From Toxoplasma gondii ME49 (Eukaryota > Apicomplexa > Conoidasida > Eucoccidiorida > Sarcocystidae), in NCBI RefSeq assembly GCF_000006565.2, contig NC_031477.1:450669-514668 (forward strand): a stretch of DNA of 64,000 nucleotides, in the 5' to 3' direction. The notes below the pieces were generated by a model. The model saw nothing but the letters and a program-made list of their open reading frames with translations, was not told where the DNA came from and did not search any database. Both the position numbers and the translations under genes were made by a program. Positions 46,101-57,617 of the stretch are shown here, one piece after another (within the stretch, counting starts at the first letter, position 1; each line of letters opens with the position of its first letter).

Positions 46101-49100
46101 AAGAAGGGAAGAAGACGCGCCCGGCTTCGAAGAAGGAGGCGAAGAAGACCGAGAAGAACAAGACAGCGAAGAAGAGGGACAAGGTGAGGAAGAAGACAGA
46201 GAGGAAGGGGAAGAAGACAGAGAGGAAGGGGAAGAAGACAGAGAAGAAGGGGAAGAAGAGAGGAGAGAGCGAAGGGGGATGTAAGACGTCGCCAGAGCTA
46301 CTCTGGAGACCTCGTTGGAGAGAAGGAGAAGGTAGGCGAGGATCGTGTGAACGAAGGGAGGGGAGGAGGAAGGGAAAGACGAGAAGTCCGAAGCCCCAGA
46401 ACGACGCGCTACGCGACTGCAGACCCAAGAATAAAGGTTGATCGCCTGAAAAAAATACAGCAACGATGCAGACACGAAATAACGCCCAGTTTCATAAACC
46501 TTCTCCCAAGCGCAAACGCATGCACACCAAGGTAAAAACATTATTTTCTGCTGAAAGAGGGATGCAGAAAGCTCTTTGAGTTCCTTTCTGCGTCTCCACA
46601 ACTCGCGAGTGCAGGTCGGCCTCCACAGAGAAAAACCCGTGAGGAGAGATTAAGACACCCATGCGCCTACTTAAACCTACATACTCTTTCGCACATCCAA
46701 ATTATATATATATATATATATATTATATACATACAAATACATACAAATATATAAATATATATATATATATGTATATGTACATATGTTTATGTTCATACGT
46801 GTATTGAAAATGGTGCACTGAGGGTGAATTCACACACGAAGGAGGCTTCAGAGGTTGCGACGGGAGAGAAGAAACTCCCGCTTGGCACTTGGAGGATAAC
46901 AAGACCGACGAGAGACGGCTGGCCGCGGCCATCAAAGAAAACAGGCTTGGTAAACATGCACTTTCTTTTTTTCCTTGTTTGAAAGAGGAGAGCGCAAACG
47001 AGGACCGGGAGACTGAGAGCCAAGTGCTGCGAAAATGCGTTTATACGAATAAGGAGGAATTGGACATTTGTTTCTTTTCGCCTGTCGCTGTCTGTGTGCC
47101 TTGACCATCTCGACTTTCTCGTTCCTTCGTTTCCCTTCTTTTTTCTTCTTTTCTTGCTCTCTCTCCATCCTTCTTATCTCCAGTCGTTGTCTTTTGTCGT
47201 CTGTTCTCTCTGTCTCTCACTTGCTGAAAGTAGAGAAGCGAATTACAAAGGAGAGCGAGAATCTCGAAGAAGCCTGCCGCTTCTGTCTTCTCAGTTTTTT
47301 CTCCCTCGGTCCCCTCTGGATCTTCTTCTCTCTGTTTGCTCTCTTCACTTCCCTCTCGCTTCTTCTCTCCTTGCAGTCTGCCTCCCAAAACGCCGCCCCG
47401 GGGAAGAGCTCGGAGCAGTTCCAGCGCCGCGGGGAAGAAGAGTTTCTGGGCGTCACTCAAGAGGCCAATTGTTTCTGCTCGCTCTTCCCTGCATGCGCTT
47501 GCCTCTCGGGCCTTGCGCGGAAACGCGACCTCTGTCAACAGGTCGACGAGCTGGAGACCTGTGAATGCGTCTGCAGTTCTTGGTTCGAAGGCGGCGGACG
47601 CGAGAGGCGTTTTCCCTGCATCTCCGGAGACATGCGTCTCAGAGAGCTCCGGCTTGCCTGCCTCGTCCTGAAGTCCAGAGAGAACAGCAAAGAGAGGATT
47701 CGCTTCTATCTCGGCTGCCTTGCTGCGTGCAAGCGCCGCGAAAAGAGATCCGCATGTCTTGTCTCCTCTATTTCTTGTCGGGATTTCGCGCCGCTCTCGC
47801 TTCGCCGGCGTGAGGTTTCTTTCGCGAGGACTGCTTCCTCCACGGCGCCGTTCGCCGTGGTCTCTCCCTCGGACGCTTTCTTGGCTCTGCTTCCTGTCTC
47901 TTTCGCTCGCGTCTCGCATGTCACACGGCCATGCGAGCAAACCGAGAGGCTGCAGAAAAGCAGGGACGGAGAGCAGAGCCTCTCTCATCTTTCCTTTCGG
48001 CTTTTGCTCTCCACTGAGGAACGCGAAACAGTGCGAGAGTCCAACCAGGTGGCGCACGAGGCGCGCATCCTTCGTCGAAGAAGAAATACTTGCGCCTTCT
48101 TTCTCCTGCCTTCGTGTCTTCTCAGCTTCAGCAGGCTCCTTGAGATCGACGCACGCGCCAGCCTCGTTCGTTTGGTGCTCCCATGCATTCGAGTTCCCTC
48201 CGTCGCTTCGGCCTCCTCTTCTGTCTCTTGCGTCGTCTCCTCTCCGGTCTGTTTTCCGACCTCTGCGAGTGCATGCAGCTTGCTTTAAGTGGAGACGCTT
48301 TTCTGCGGGGACGCGAACTGACGGCGCGGCGTGAGAAGAGCGAGAAGCCCTGAGCGAGACAGGTGAAGTATCTCGCGAAGTGTCTCCGAAATTGTCTCGC
48401 AGTGTCTCCGTCCCAGGCATGCGTGCGGAGCAGCGACTCTGGCGACTCCACCAAAAGACTGCATGCAGCAGGGCGAGACTGGAGAGGGTGCTGCGAAGAA
48501 ACGCAGCCAACGGAGGCAAGCCAACCACGCCGTCTGCAGCTGCTTCTCCTGACAGACGTTGTGCGACCCCAGGAAGTCGCTCGCCGCGCGCGGATTCGAA
48601 GCGAGACGAAGAAGGCAAGTCACGGGAAGCTTCTCTCTCGGGCGCGGCTGTCGGAGCGCCAGGTGAAGAGGAACTTTCGACAGCAGCCGAAGAAGAAGAG
48701 AGAAGAGGCGAGGAAGACGAACAGGAAGGAGACCGTACCGGTGAAGGGAGAGGGGTAGCAAAGGAAGAAGAGGAAGGCGAAGTGACAGGACATCCGTCAT
48801 CGAAAGTCGTGCGAGGCCATGAGGGACATGCCAGCGTCGAGGATAGAAGGGGAGACGAATCCGAGACCATGTTCGTCAGACGAATGAGACACGCACTCAA
48901 AACCGCTTCCAAGCCTCGGAGCAAACGCAGCTGCCTGTACACACACACACACACCAAACCCAGGCACAAGCATATCATATATATATATCATATATATATA
49001 TATATCATATATATCATATATATATATATCATATATATCATATATATATATATATCATATATATCATATATATATATATATATGCATGTAGAACTTGAAC

Positions 49101-52100
49101 GAGATCTCGCTCTTCTTCCACGGAGATAGGACACACAGACACACACAAACCGTTTTCGGCGTGACGGGAGGAGGATCTCTCGTAGTCTCTGTCGCAGATT
49201 CGAGAAATAAAATCTATCGCAGAAGCGTGGAAGGAAGTCACCGAAAAACAGGCACTACAACTTGTCTCAAAACAGTTTTACTTGGGATTCACGAGTCGCC
49301 ACCAAGACCACGCGGCGATGTCCCTGTTGACTCGCCAGCTGGCGCATGCGGGTGCTGAAGGCTTTTCTGGAGAGGCGGCAAGAACTGCGGCGCGCGCCTG
49401 CGAGGCCAGATGGGCGGCGAGGCGCTCCGCTGAGGCCTCGAAACTTCCTTGGCACTTGTTCCTCCGCAGAGACTCTGCGAGGTCCACGGCTCTCAACGCC
49501 ATGTCGAGCAAGTCGCTGACAACGGGGAAGGCGCACGAAGAAGAAAAAGAAGAAGAAGAAGAAGAGAAAGAAGAGAAGGAAGAGGAAGTATCACGAGAGC
49601 CGGGGGCGAGCTCGAGAATCGCGTCGAGCTTCGACAGAGCCCAGTTGGTGACGAGGAGAACAAAGGCGTCACTGAACGCCCACGCCTCTGCGTGAGGACG
49701 GTCAGGGAAAACGTGGAGTGGCATCTGCAACAGAACCAAAGAGCAGATGGAAGGCAGCGACGCACACACACACACACAAATCGTCAGGCTTTGCAGAGAC
49801 ACAGAAGTAGACTCAATTGTGAGTCCTTCTATTAAGCGGGAGAGAAGTTCCGATACATATATACATATATATATATATATAAAGAGGTGCATGCAGTATG
49901 AAGATAAGTGTATGTGTGAGCGTGCGCACATCTGCAGCTGGGGCTTCAGGCATAAAAACATGCGAGACATTGGAAAGCTTTCTGTCCGAGTTCTTCTCCC
50001 TTCTCTGCCTTCGGGCGTCGATGGAAACCGAAAACAAGGCCCTCCTTCCACGACTCACCGTTTTCCCGAGGCGCCTCTTGCCGGCTGCCGCAGGCGCCAG
50101 GAGGACGCGCTGGAGAGCAGCCGCCTCTCCCCGATGTACGTACACCTGAAGCAGAGCGTGGAGGAGTCTCTGGCCTTTGAGGTGTACGTACACCTGGACG
50201 CCGTCGCTCGGGCTTGCCGGCGAGGTGGCCGGGAAACTCTCGAGGAGAGCACGCGACAGTCGCCGCCTTGCGGTCGCGCGCGATTCCAGATGGCCGACAG
50301 AAGCCGCTTTGAATCGCTTTGTCTGCGACTCTTGGAAGCCAAGCTCAAGTCCCTGCGAGCCGTGTTCGCTGCCGAACAAGATGTCTGAATTAATGTCGCG
50401 TTCGCGAGGAAGCAGCGTGATCGCACCCTTGGTGGCCAGCAGATCGAACGCCACCAGGGGGTCGCTCGGCTGTATGTGTGCCGGAAGGAGGCCGAGACAC
50501 TGTAGGGGACGGCAGTAGACGGCGGGCGTCGTGAAGATGTCGAGCGCGCGTCGCTCAAGGCATTTCTGGATCGCCACTACCTCCGCCTCCGCATGAAGAA
50601 CGATGCCAACAAGGAGGCCTTTCCCTGCTTTTTGGAAGGCCTGCTCCTCCAGAGAAACTCTCCGGTGTCTGTCCAACTCGCCATCGTCGGTGTATGTACA
50701 TGTCAGTGAGTCGCCGCCTCTGGAACAGTCCTGTCGTTCGCGCTCTTCTTCGCTCTCGGAGTCTCCTTGCCACGAATCTGAAGAGACGCTGACGAGGCTG
50801 GGACATGCGCAGAACGGCCTTCCACTTCCTCCGGACGCGGGGTCTGCGTCCGTCGCGTCGATCACGACGCCGCGCATGCAGACGTCTTCGCTCTTTCGCG
50901 GACTCGCATGCTTATCCAGACGTATCGACAGCGCGTCTCGCCCGGCCGGGACCGGCTCGTCGGGGACTTCTTCCGAGGTGGCTACTCTGTCTGAGTCGCC
51001 GCTCTCGCGGTCGGTAGACGACCGCGGTGTATGTACGCCACTCGAGCAGTGGAAGGAGGAAGAGACCGAAGACGAGACTGGAGAGGAAGGCGAGGATGGC
51101 GGAGAAAGATGCCCAGTCAAATCAGACGGCGCGAGTGCGGGTGATCGGTGATGGTCTCTACAGACGCCGAGGAGTGCGAACGTTAACGAGAAGGACTTGA
51201 TCCATCCTGGATTGTCGGGGACAGCGAAAGCCCGAGACGGAGGAGAAGAGGGCAGCGAATCGTCTGTTTGCGACACTCGAGAAACTCCCTTCGCTCCTGC
51301 TGGGCGCGACCGCTGGCCTTTTTCGTTGAAAAGAAACTGAAATGCGTCTTTCTGGCTGTCGCTTTGCTCCCCGGCCTGCGCCGCCGAAAACGGCACATTC
51401 GTCTCACTCGGTGGGGTGTACGTACAGCTGAGAACCCGGAGCGACGCAGGCGCCGAGAAGACAGACGCGGCACTCTGTGCGATAGCGCGAAGCGCCTGTG
51501 CTCCCACTTGGCTCTTCATGCGAAGTTCCCCTGGAGTCAGAGGCTGAAGGAGACTCCAGAGAATTGCTTCTATCTCCTTTGATTCGCCTGCCTCGCGTCT
51601 CGCGAGAAATAAGTCCCTGCAGCGATACACCTCATCTTCCCCTTCCTTGTCTCGTTCATCGGCCCTACTTTCGTCCTCGCGCTCTTCCCCTTGTCCTCCT
51701 TTCCTTCCTGCATGCGTTTTCTTCGCACGCGGGCCTTCCTCTCTTGGGGCCTCCGCGAAGCTGAGTGGCGACTCGCGAGGCAGCAGAGCCTCCAGAGCGA
51801 CGCCCGCGACAATGTCTGGGGGGCCGTCGGTTCCTTGCGCTCTTTGACTCCACTTGAATCGTCGATCTGCGTCGGCTTCGACTCTTGTCTCCGAGTCTCC
51901 GCTCTCCTGCTCTCGAAGCTCCGCGACAGCTCCTGCCGGGCCGCGACCCTCCGGTTGACAGGACGCGATCGGGACTGGGAACAGCGTCATCTGGAAAGCA
52001 GGCTGCAGACTTTTCCGCGCCACTCTGCGCGTGCCTTCGAGCGCCTCACCAAAAATCCTCTGCTGCACATACACCAGGGTGCGTGTACACTCGGGCCGCG

Positions 52101-55100
52101 CCAGCCAGACGAGCGCGAGTGCATGCGTTTCAGGGCAGACGTGAGCGGCGACTAGCGCGGCTCCTGGCTCGCCGACGCGCTGCCACGCCGGGGCCTGCAG
52201 CCCGGTGGTGAAAACGAGCTCTTCGTTGCAGGCGTCGCAGGCGAACGACCTCCACTCGTCGCTGGCTAGCTGCACCTCAGGGAGTGCGTACACCCCAGCC
52301 GCGGCAATGGTGCGACGGTGCGGGCAGGTCCCGCGCAGCCGTTCAGCATCCGCAGGCACCTCTGACTGGGAAGTTTCGCCTTCGTTCCGATCCGCACCGC
52401 GAGATACGCTGCGCGTGACAAACGCATGCATTACAGCTAGCCGGCCGTCCGCGCAGCGGCCAACTAACCACAGGCCGTGCTCGAGACGACACCTCGGAGA
52501 CAGCGCCTCGGTCGCCTGGCGCTCCGCGAGTGCTGCCAGCGCGCGGGCGTCCCCTGAAGAAGGCGCATGCGCCAGAGGAGAGAGAGAAGAGCACGGAACG
52601 GGACTTGGGTCCGGCGAACAGAGACCTTGAAGAGGCGAACTCGGAGTCCACCGCGGAAAAGAACCGGCAAAGGGAGCGTAAGGAATCGCGGCGAGGAGGT
52701 GCCGCACAGCCAGGCCGCGTCCCGCCGCGCCCGCGAGTGTGCCGAGGGCCCTGTGAAGGTCCGTGGCGCATGCCGGGATGGTAGGCGGGGGTCCGGGGGA
52801 GAGACTCGACTCGCAAGGCTCAGGAAAAAGATCTGCACAACTCGAGGAGTCGACCGTCCTGGAGGCTGGAGCCGCAAGAGAAACGACGACGAACTGTCTC
52901 GGTTTTTCGACTGCAGTTCGCCGCCACGGGTCTGAATCTGCCAGCCCCGGAGGCGGCGCAGAAGCTGCGCCCCAGGCCTTCGGCTGTATGTACACCACAA
53001 GAGGTTGCGAGGTGGTGCAAAATGCCTTTCGACACGCGAACGAAGTCGAGAGAAAAAACGACCCAAGAAGGCGCGTGCTCGCCTTTTTCGCGGAAGCCTC
53101 GCGCGTCGTCTCGAGTGTCTTTTCGAAGGAAAGCGACGCGAGTTCGGCTGTGTTTCCGGCGCATGCAGCGACAGACGTCACATGCACGCAGCGGCTCGGC
53201 ACCGGCAAATAGCGAAGCAAGCAGGAGACAGGCGTCCAGCGAGAAGTCTCCGAAGCGAAGTTCGCAGGAGAACCGCGTGCAGGGGACAGGCGAGAAGACG
53301 AGCATGCATCAACAAGACTTCCATGTTCGGTGGTCAGAGCCACAGGAGCTGCACCTGTTTCTGTCCAAAGAAAGCGTCCGGACTCTTGGGAAGTCGCGCC
53401 ACCTACGCACAAATGAGACACGAAACGCCTGAGCCTTTTGTGCACCTTGTGCTGCTACGGTGTTCTGTTGATCAACGAAGATTTCCTCTTTCCTCTGCAA
53501 GTCTGGACGCCTCTTCCTCCGCAACTGTGCATTTCTGCAGTTGTGCAGTTCCCCGTGTGTCGTCACGCCGCAGTCAAATAGCCACGGGCGGTGTGCCGTA
53601 AGAACCGTCTCAGTCGAGTCTGGCAAGGAGCAAACAAAGGCGAAACATGTGAGCCAGTTCCGCGAATACGATCCCGACAGCTCTACCTCCTGAGGCTCCT
53701 TACACAGGTTTTCTGGCGGGCTTGCGGCTTCATAACTACCTGTAGTGTCCCTCGTTCTATTGGCTTCCTGGAAACATGAAACTGTTGAATGTCCTTCTCT
53801 CTCCTCCACTCCACTTCGATGGGCACACGGTTCCCAGGCGTTTCTCTCGAGTGCAGAGAGAAAAACCGCGGAATTCCCCGCGTGTGTTTGGTCACTTCAG
53901 AGTGCGTTACGTTCGCGGCGGAGAAACTTGAAGAAACGTTTACCTTCGAAATACTCCTGCATTGCTGCTTAGTTGTAAAACAGCGTTCACGCAGTTCGTA
54001 ACCAGGCGCCAGGTCAGCCGGACCGAGAAAAAGCTCTAGGAGGGAAAGCGCGAACGCGGCACTCCAAGGCGCCCGATCGACTTTCCAGAAGACACAGGCA
54101 CCTATCGGAACTGTGGCTCCCAGTCGTGTCTTCGTATCCCTCACCTCGATGAAGGCTCTCTAGAAGAAGAAACGGCGGGTCCGGTCGCGCGAGACGGTTC
54201 GCGGCTCTCGAAAGCCACTCTGTGCTTTCCTTCTTTTCGAAAGCGAAAGCTGAGCAGGCGTCCGGCGGAGGCAGCAAGCACAGCACGGGCGAGAAACGCA
54301 AAGACAGAGAGGCGCTCGCTGAAGAAGGCGCGCAATTTGAGAAGACGAAGACGCCGGCCTGCCGCGTCGCGATCGTCAACAGAGTCTGCAGAAGAACGCG
54401 GCGACAAAGAAAAACGGAACTGCAGGAGAACGTGGAAGCCAAACAGACACTGCAGCGAGAAAACAACACCCGTGGAGAGGCAGGAAGAAACGGAGTGCCC
54501 GCGGCATTTGTGCACTGCGTGTATATTCGAAAAGCCTTTTTCTGTGAACGAGCTACGAAATGAAACACCCAGTTAGAACTCAAAGGTCTTTGTTTACTGG
54601 ATTCAAGTTCTGGAGGCGTCAGTTCTGAAAAACTGAATCCTCCCTTGTTCCTCTTGATCTCCTACTTATTCTCCTTCATCATCTATCCCTTGATCTACCA
54701 GCTACTCTCCAATTAGTCTCCTTCTTGATCTCCCCATTAACCTCCCTCGCGTTCTCTCACTCAAGCTCTCTCTTGGCCTCTCAAGTACTCTCCACTTAAT
54801 CTCCCCGTTGTTCTCCCTCTACAGTTCCCTCCTGACCTTCATGTTTTTTGATACGAAGACGCGGCGCAGATCGGCAGGCTTTTTGGAAAGCGGAGAATAG
54901 AAGTGACACGCGTGAGGAGTAGTAGCAAAGAAAAAAGGAGAACTGACCTCCTGGGTTTCTTCGTCGAAGACAGCCGCCGCGCCTACGAGTTGGTGCTGCT
55001 CTTTTATGTCGCCGCCGTTGAGTTTAGCTAGGTAGTCCACGTACGTCTCCTCCCAACACCGTCGGCCTCTGGAACAAGGAGCGCATGCAGACGACGAAGA

Positions 55101-56580
55101 CGAGACCGGGAGAGGGAAAGAGAGGACGACGACGCAGGTGGGCAGGACCACCAAGTGAAGAGTCGCGGCAGGCCTGTCGCCGCGAACCGACAGAAGGGCA
55201 AGAAGCTGAGGCGCTCCCGCAGGCAGCCCCTCAACAGGGACAGCACTGAGCACCACAGGCTGTGCGTCTCGCGGCGCGCAGGCCGGAAGATCCTGGAAGA
55301 GAAACGAAAGGCAGACAAGAGGAGTGAAGCAACGAGATTCGCAGGTGTCTCCGTAAGGTCAGAAGTGAGATTGGGTTCACAGAAGAACTCGAAAAAATGC
55401 GCAAAACAGACGAGGAATCTCTCTTCTCCAAATGTAACATTGAACCCCCACAGAGTGCCCCTAGGTCTTTTCCTCTCTCTTTTTTTCGACACTTTGCGGA
55501 AGTATTCGCAAGCAACTTCCTCCAGTTGACTTTTCTGCAGAAACCGCATGAATTTTCCCTTTTTCAAGCCAACCCCAAGTCGAGGTGCACCGACGAGACC
55601 GTTACCTGCCCTCGCCGGCCTTCGCCTGGAGGTCCTTCCAGGCCTTTCTCGCTTCCGTCAGAGTCGAGGAACAGAGACGCGTTGATCTCCCGAACGGAGC
55701 TTCCTCGTTCGCTGCGCGGAGCTCTGTGAAGGTCGAGCAAACGGATGCGAACACCGTTGCGTACACTCGATCGCTGCGCTTGTCGCTCTGCTTGGTCTCC
55801 CTGTGTTGAAACTTCGCAGTGCGAGACGGAACTGTTCGTCACAATGTACGCGCATCTCCCGTCGGCAGTCAAGCCCTGCAAGTGGAGGTCCCTTGGCCGG
55901 GGTGGAGAGGCATGCGCGCGAGTCATGGATCTGCAAGCGAAGGACGGCGCCGAGGACGCGGAGCGAATCTGAGAGGCGTCCAGGGGAGAGAGAGGCCGCC
56001 AACTTCTTTCAGAGTTCTCGCGTCGCCGAGAGGCACACCATCGCGGAGCTCGACGAGTCAGGGACGCCCAAGACGATGCGAGAAGGTGTCGAAGCGCATT
56101 TGAAGCCCCGGCTCTCCTCAGAGGAAGATGTATCGTGTCTTCGTTCGCTTTCTCTGGGCCTGCCTGGCGACCTGAGAACCCGCAGCCTCCCTTTCCCCGC
56201 GCAGCCTTTGCGCCCTCTTCCTCACAAGCGGCAGGAGTGCCGGCGGGTGCCTCAACGGACGAGGAATTGCACGCAAGATGCTGACGCAGAAGCGACTTGC
56301 GCGCTTCCCCAGGACCGCTTTCTGAGGGTCTCTGCAGGGTCGACTCCTCGCGCAGCCGCGGTCGCTTCCCAGTAGAATCTTCTCTCTGACTATCAGCAGC
56401 GCCTGTCTCTGGAGCCCCGCATGCGTCGCTTTTTCGAGAACGCTTATCTCGTCCTTCCGGCCCGTTCCGTGTGGTTTGCAAACTTGGCGGAGAAAGCGAG
56501 GCGATACAGTCACCTGCCTCAGGAGAGGCGGCGTCGCTTCCGCGCAACGCGGTCGCGAGTTCAAAGCGAACAGACAACAT
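43122..56580 (-). CDS. Giant protein (~3,060 aa), possible beta-propeller plus alpha-solenoid; family unassigned
   Basis: Predicted exons in transcription order: 56580-55606, 55292-54948, 54385-54145, 53619-53446, 53402 (or 53360)-50059, 49724-49282, 48934-47221, 46445-45925, 45304-44865, 44505-43535 and 43157-43122. Phases agree throughout and the stop is TGA. The first methionine is directly preceded in frame by TAA, which fixes the start. Exons 1-4 look like beta-strand blades with hydrophilic loops (CAYIVTNSSVSHCEV, LLTIATRQAGVFVFS). Exon 5 is a 3.3-kb mix of folded blocks (CNEELVFTTGLQ, LALVWLARPECTR) and low-complexity insertions. Exons 6-11 are helix-rich (LLDMALRAVDLAESL, IGLLSDAQKLFFPAALELL, FFEILALLCNSLLYF) and end VHALRRLLSAE. 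The layout recalls propeller-solenoid scaffolds such as large nucleoporins (Nup155, Nup133), but no diagnostic motif was seen. The exon 4/5 junction would be a 43-base or an 85-base intron. An extra small exon between 46445 and 47221 is possible. Confidence 0.6.
46188..46262. repeat. Tandem ~21-bp repeat encoding a Ser/Pro run
   Basis: On the plus strand a unit close to GAGGAAGGGGAAGAAGACA is repeated three to four times. On the minus strand it lies inside the predicted exon 46445-45925 and encodes SSPSSLS-type repeats. It is a likely site of in-frame length variation. Confidence 0.75.
46703..46785. repeat. (TA)n microsatellites in an intron of the giant minus-strand gene
   Basis: Two TA runs separated by TACAAATACATA words lie in the predicted intron between 46445 and 47221. 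Confidence 0.8.
48975..49085. repeat. TCATATATA higher-order tandem repeat
   Basis: TA runs are interrupted at regular spacing by TCATA, giving a composite tandem array of about 110 bases. It lies in the predicted intron 48935-49281 of the minus-strand gene. Unlike the other simple repeats here, it has an ordered longer period. CACACA runs flank it on the left. Confidence 0.85.
49855..49882. repeat. Short (TA)n run in intron 49725-50058
   Basis: An imperfect TA run lies in the predicted intron between exons 50059 and 49724 of the minus-strand giant gene. Confidence 0.75.
50180..50195. repeat. Perfect 16-bp palindrome AGGTGTACGTACACCT
   Basis: This is the longest copy of a word family whose core is TGTAYGTACA. 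A second copy sits 45 bases away at 50135-50147. In the minus-strand gene both are inside exon 5 and read as VYVHLK and VYVHR. Further copies are listed under the findings. Confidence 0.7.
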
Positions 56581-57617
56581 TTAGCTGAAGAGGAACCGAC
56601 CAGCTTAGCTGTTCAAGCAAAAGGCTCTCGCAAGCATAAAGTCAAATTGACAGGGGCTCAAGCGGATGCACATCAGCAAATGCACAAAGTGCTTCTGAAG
56701 AGTATCTAAACGCTAGAGTGGGAGAGGAGTTTCCAGCAAGCCAGGACGAGGAGTTCCCAACTCGAGAGACACGAGGCGCGAAAACAAAAAAGGAAGAGGG
56801 CTAGATGTCGACAGCCGCCTTTGGCCGGCTTTCAGTGTGCTGGCGGGAAGCCGCCGAGACTCGTGGGTAGCAGCTCTCCGTTACCTGCGAAGAAAGGAGC
56901 CCAGTTCAGAGAGCAGATCTCCAGAAAAAAAAGACACGAGAGAAGCGAGTGTGTAAATTGTGGCAATTCCTCCGTGAAGGACTTCTCTGCGCCGAAAAGC
57001 ATGCACCGTGCATGCATATGTATTCGTGGACCTCGCGGCTGGCCCAACGAGCGGAGATTTTCTGAACCCAGCTGAGTGTCACGTGAAAAAAAAAGTTGTT
57101 GGCACAAATGCACATCCACGAGAGGAAGCCTCGCCTGTACGAGCTGCCAGTGTTTGGCTTAGGGGAAAACACATCGGAGGGTCAGAGGGTGGGGGGAGTT
57201 AGGGAGGTGTTGAACTGAGGTCGAAACGTCCAGCTGACGATCGCAGGGACTTGCACAGTTGTTCGAAGTTCTTGATGAAGATGTTAAAGAACGATGGCAT
57301 CGAACACAAAACGGGAGAAATGCACTCAAAGAGCAGCAAGCACGTCCGCAGTTCACTTGGCCTTCGCTGAAGGGTGGCGCTCTCTGAGAGAGCCACATGG
57401 TTTTGATAAGACAGGTTGGCAGTCGCTGCCGATACAGAAAGGAACGAACGGGGCGAGAAGCAACTCTCCACGCATGGAACTTGTCAGTGGAAGGCAGCAG
57501 TCACTAGCTTGCCCCCAAGCAATTTGTTTGACTCACGTTTTGCTAGTCGGTGTGTGTAGAAGAGCAAGGACCCGCCCAGACATTACATGCTGACGTAAAC
57601 TTTTTCGAAGGTCCACC
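56581..57617. other. Intergenic between the two minus-strand genes
   Basis: No supported exon was found. The segment should hold the promoter and 5' leader of the giant gene and the 3' untranslated region of the AP2 gene. It includes a TGCATGCA-like word near 57001-57017. Confidence 0.55.

Noticed and set aside
45917..46441. Lys/Glu-rich plus-strand open frame
   Set aside because: It is antisense to the predicted exon 46445-45925. Its composition is simply that of the purine-rich tandem repeat.
43122..56580. Firm assignment of the giant gene to nucleoporin Nup155
   Set aside because: Only the general propeller-then-helix layout and a few weak helical patterns resemble it. Blade and solenoid signature residues could not be matched by eye.
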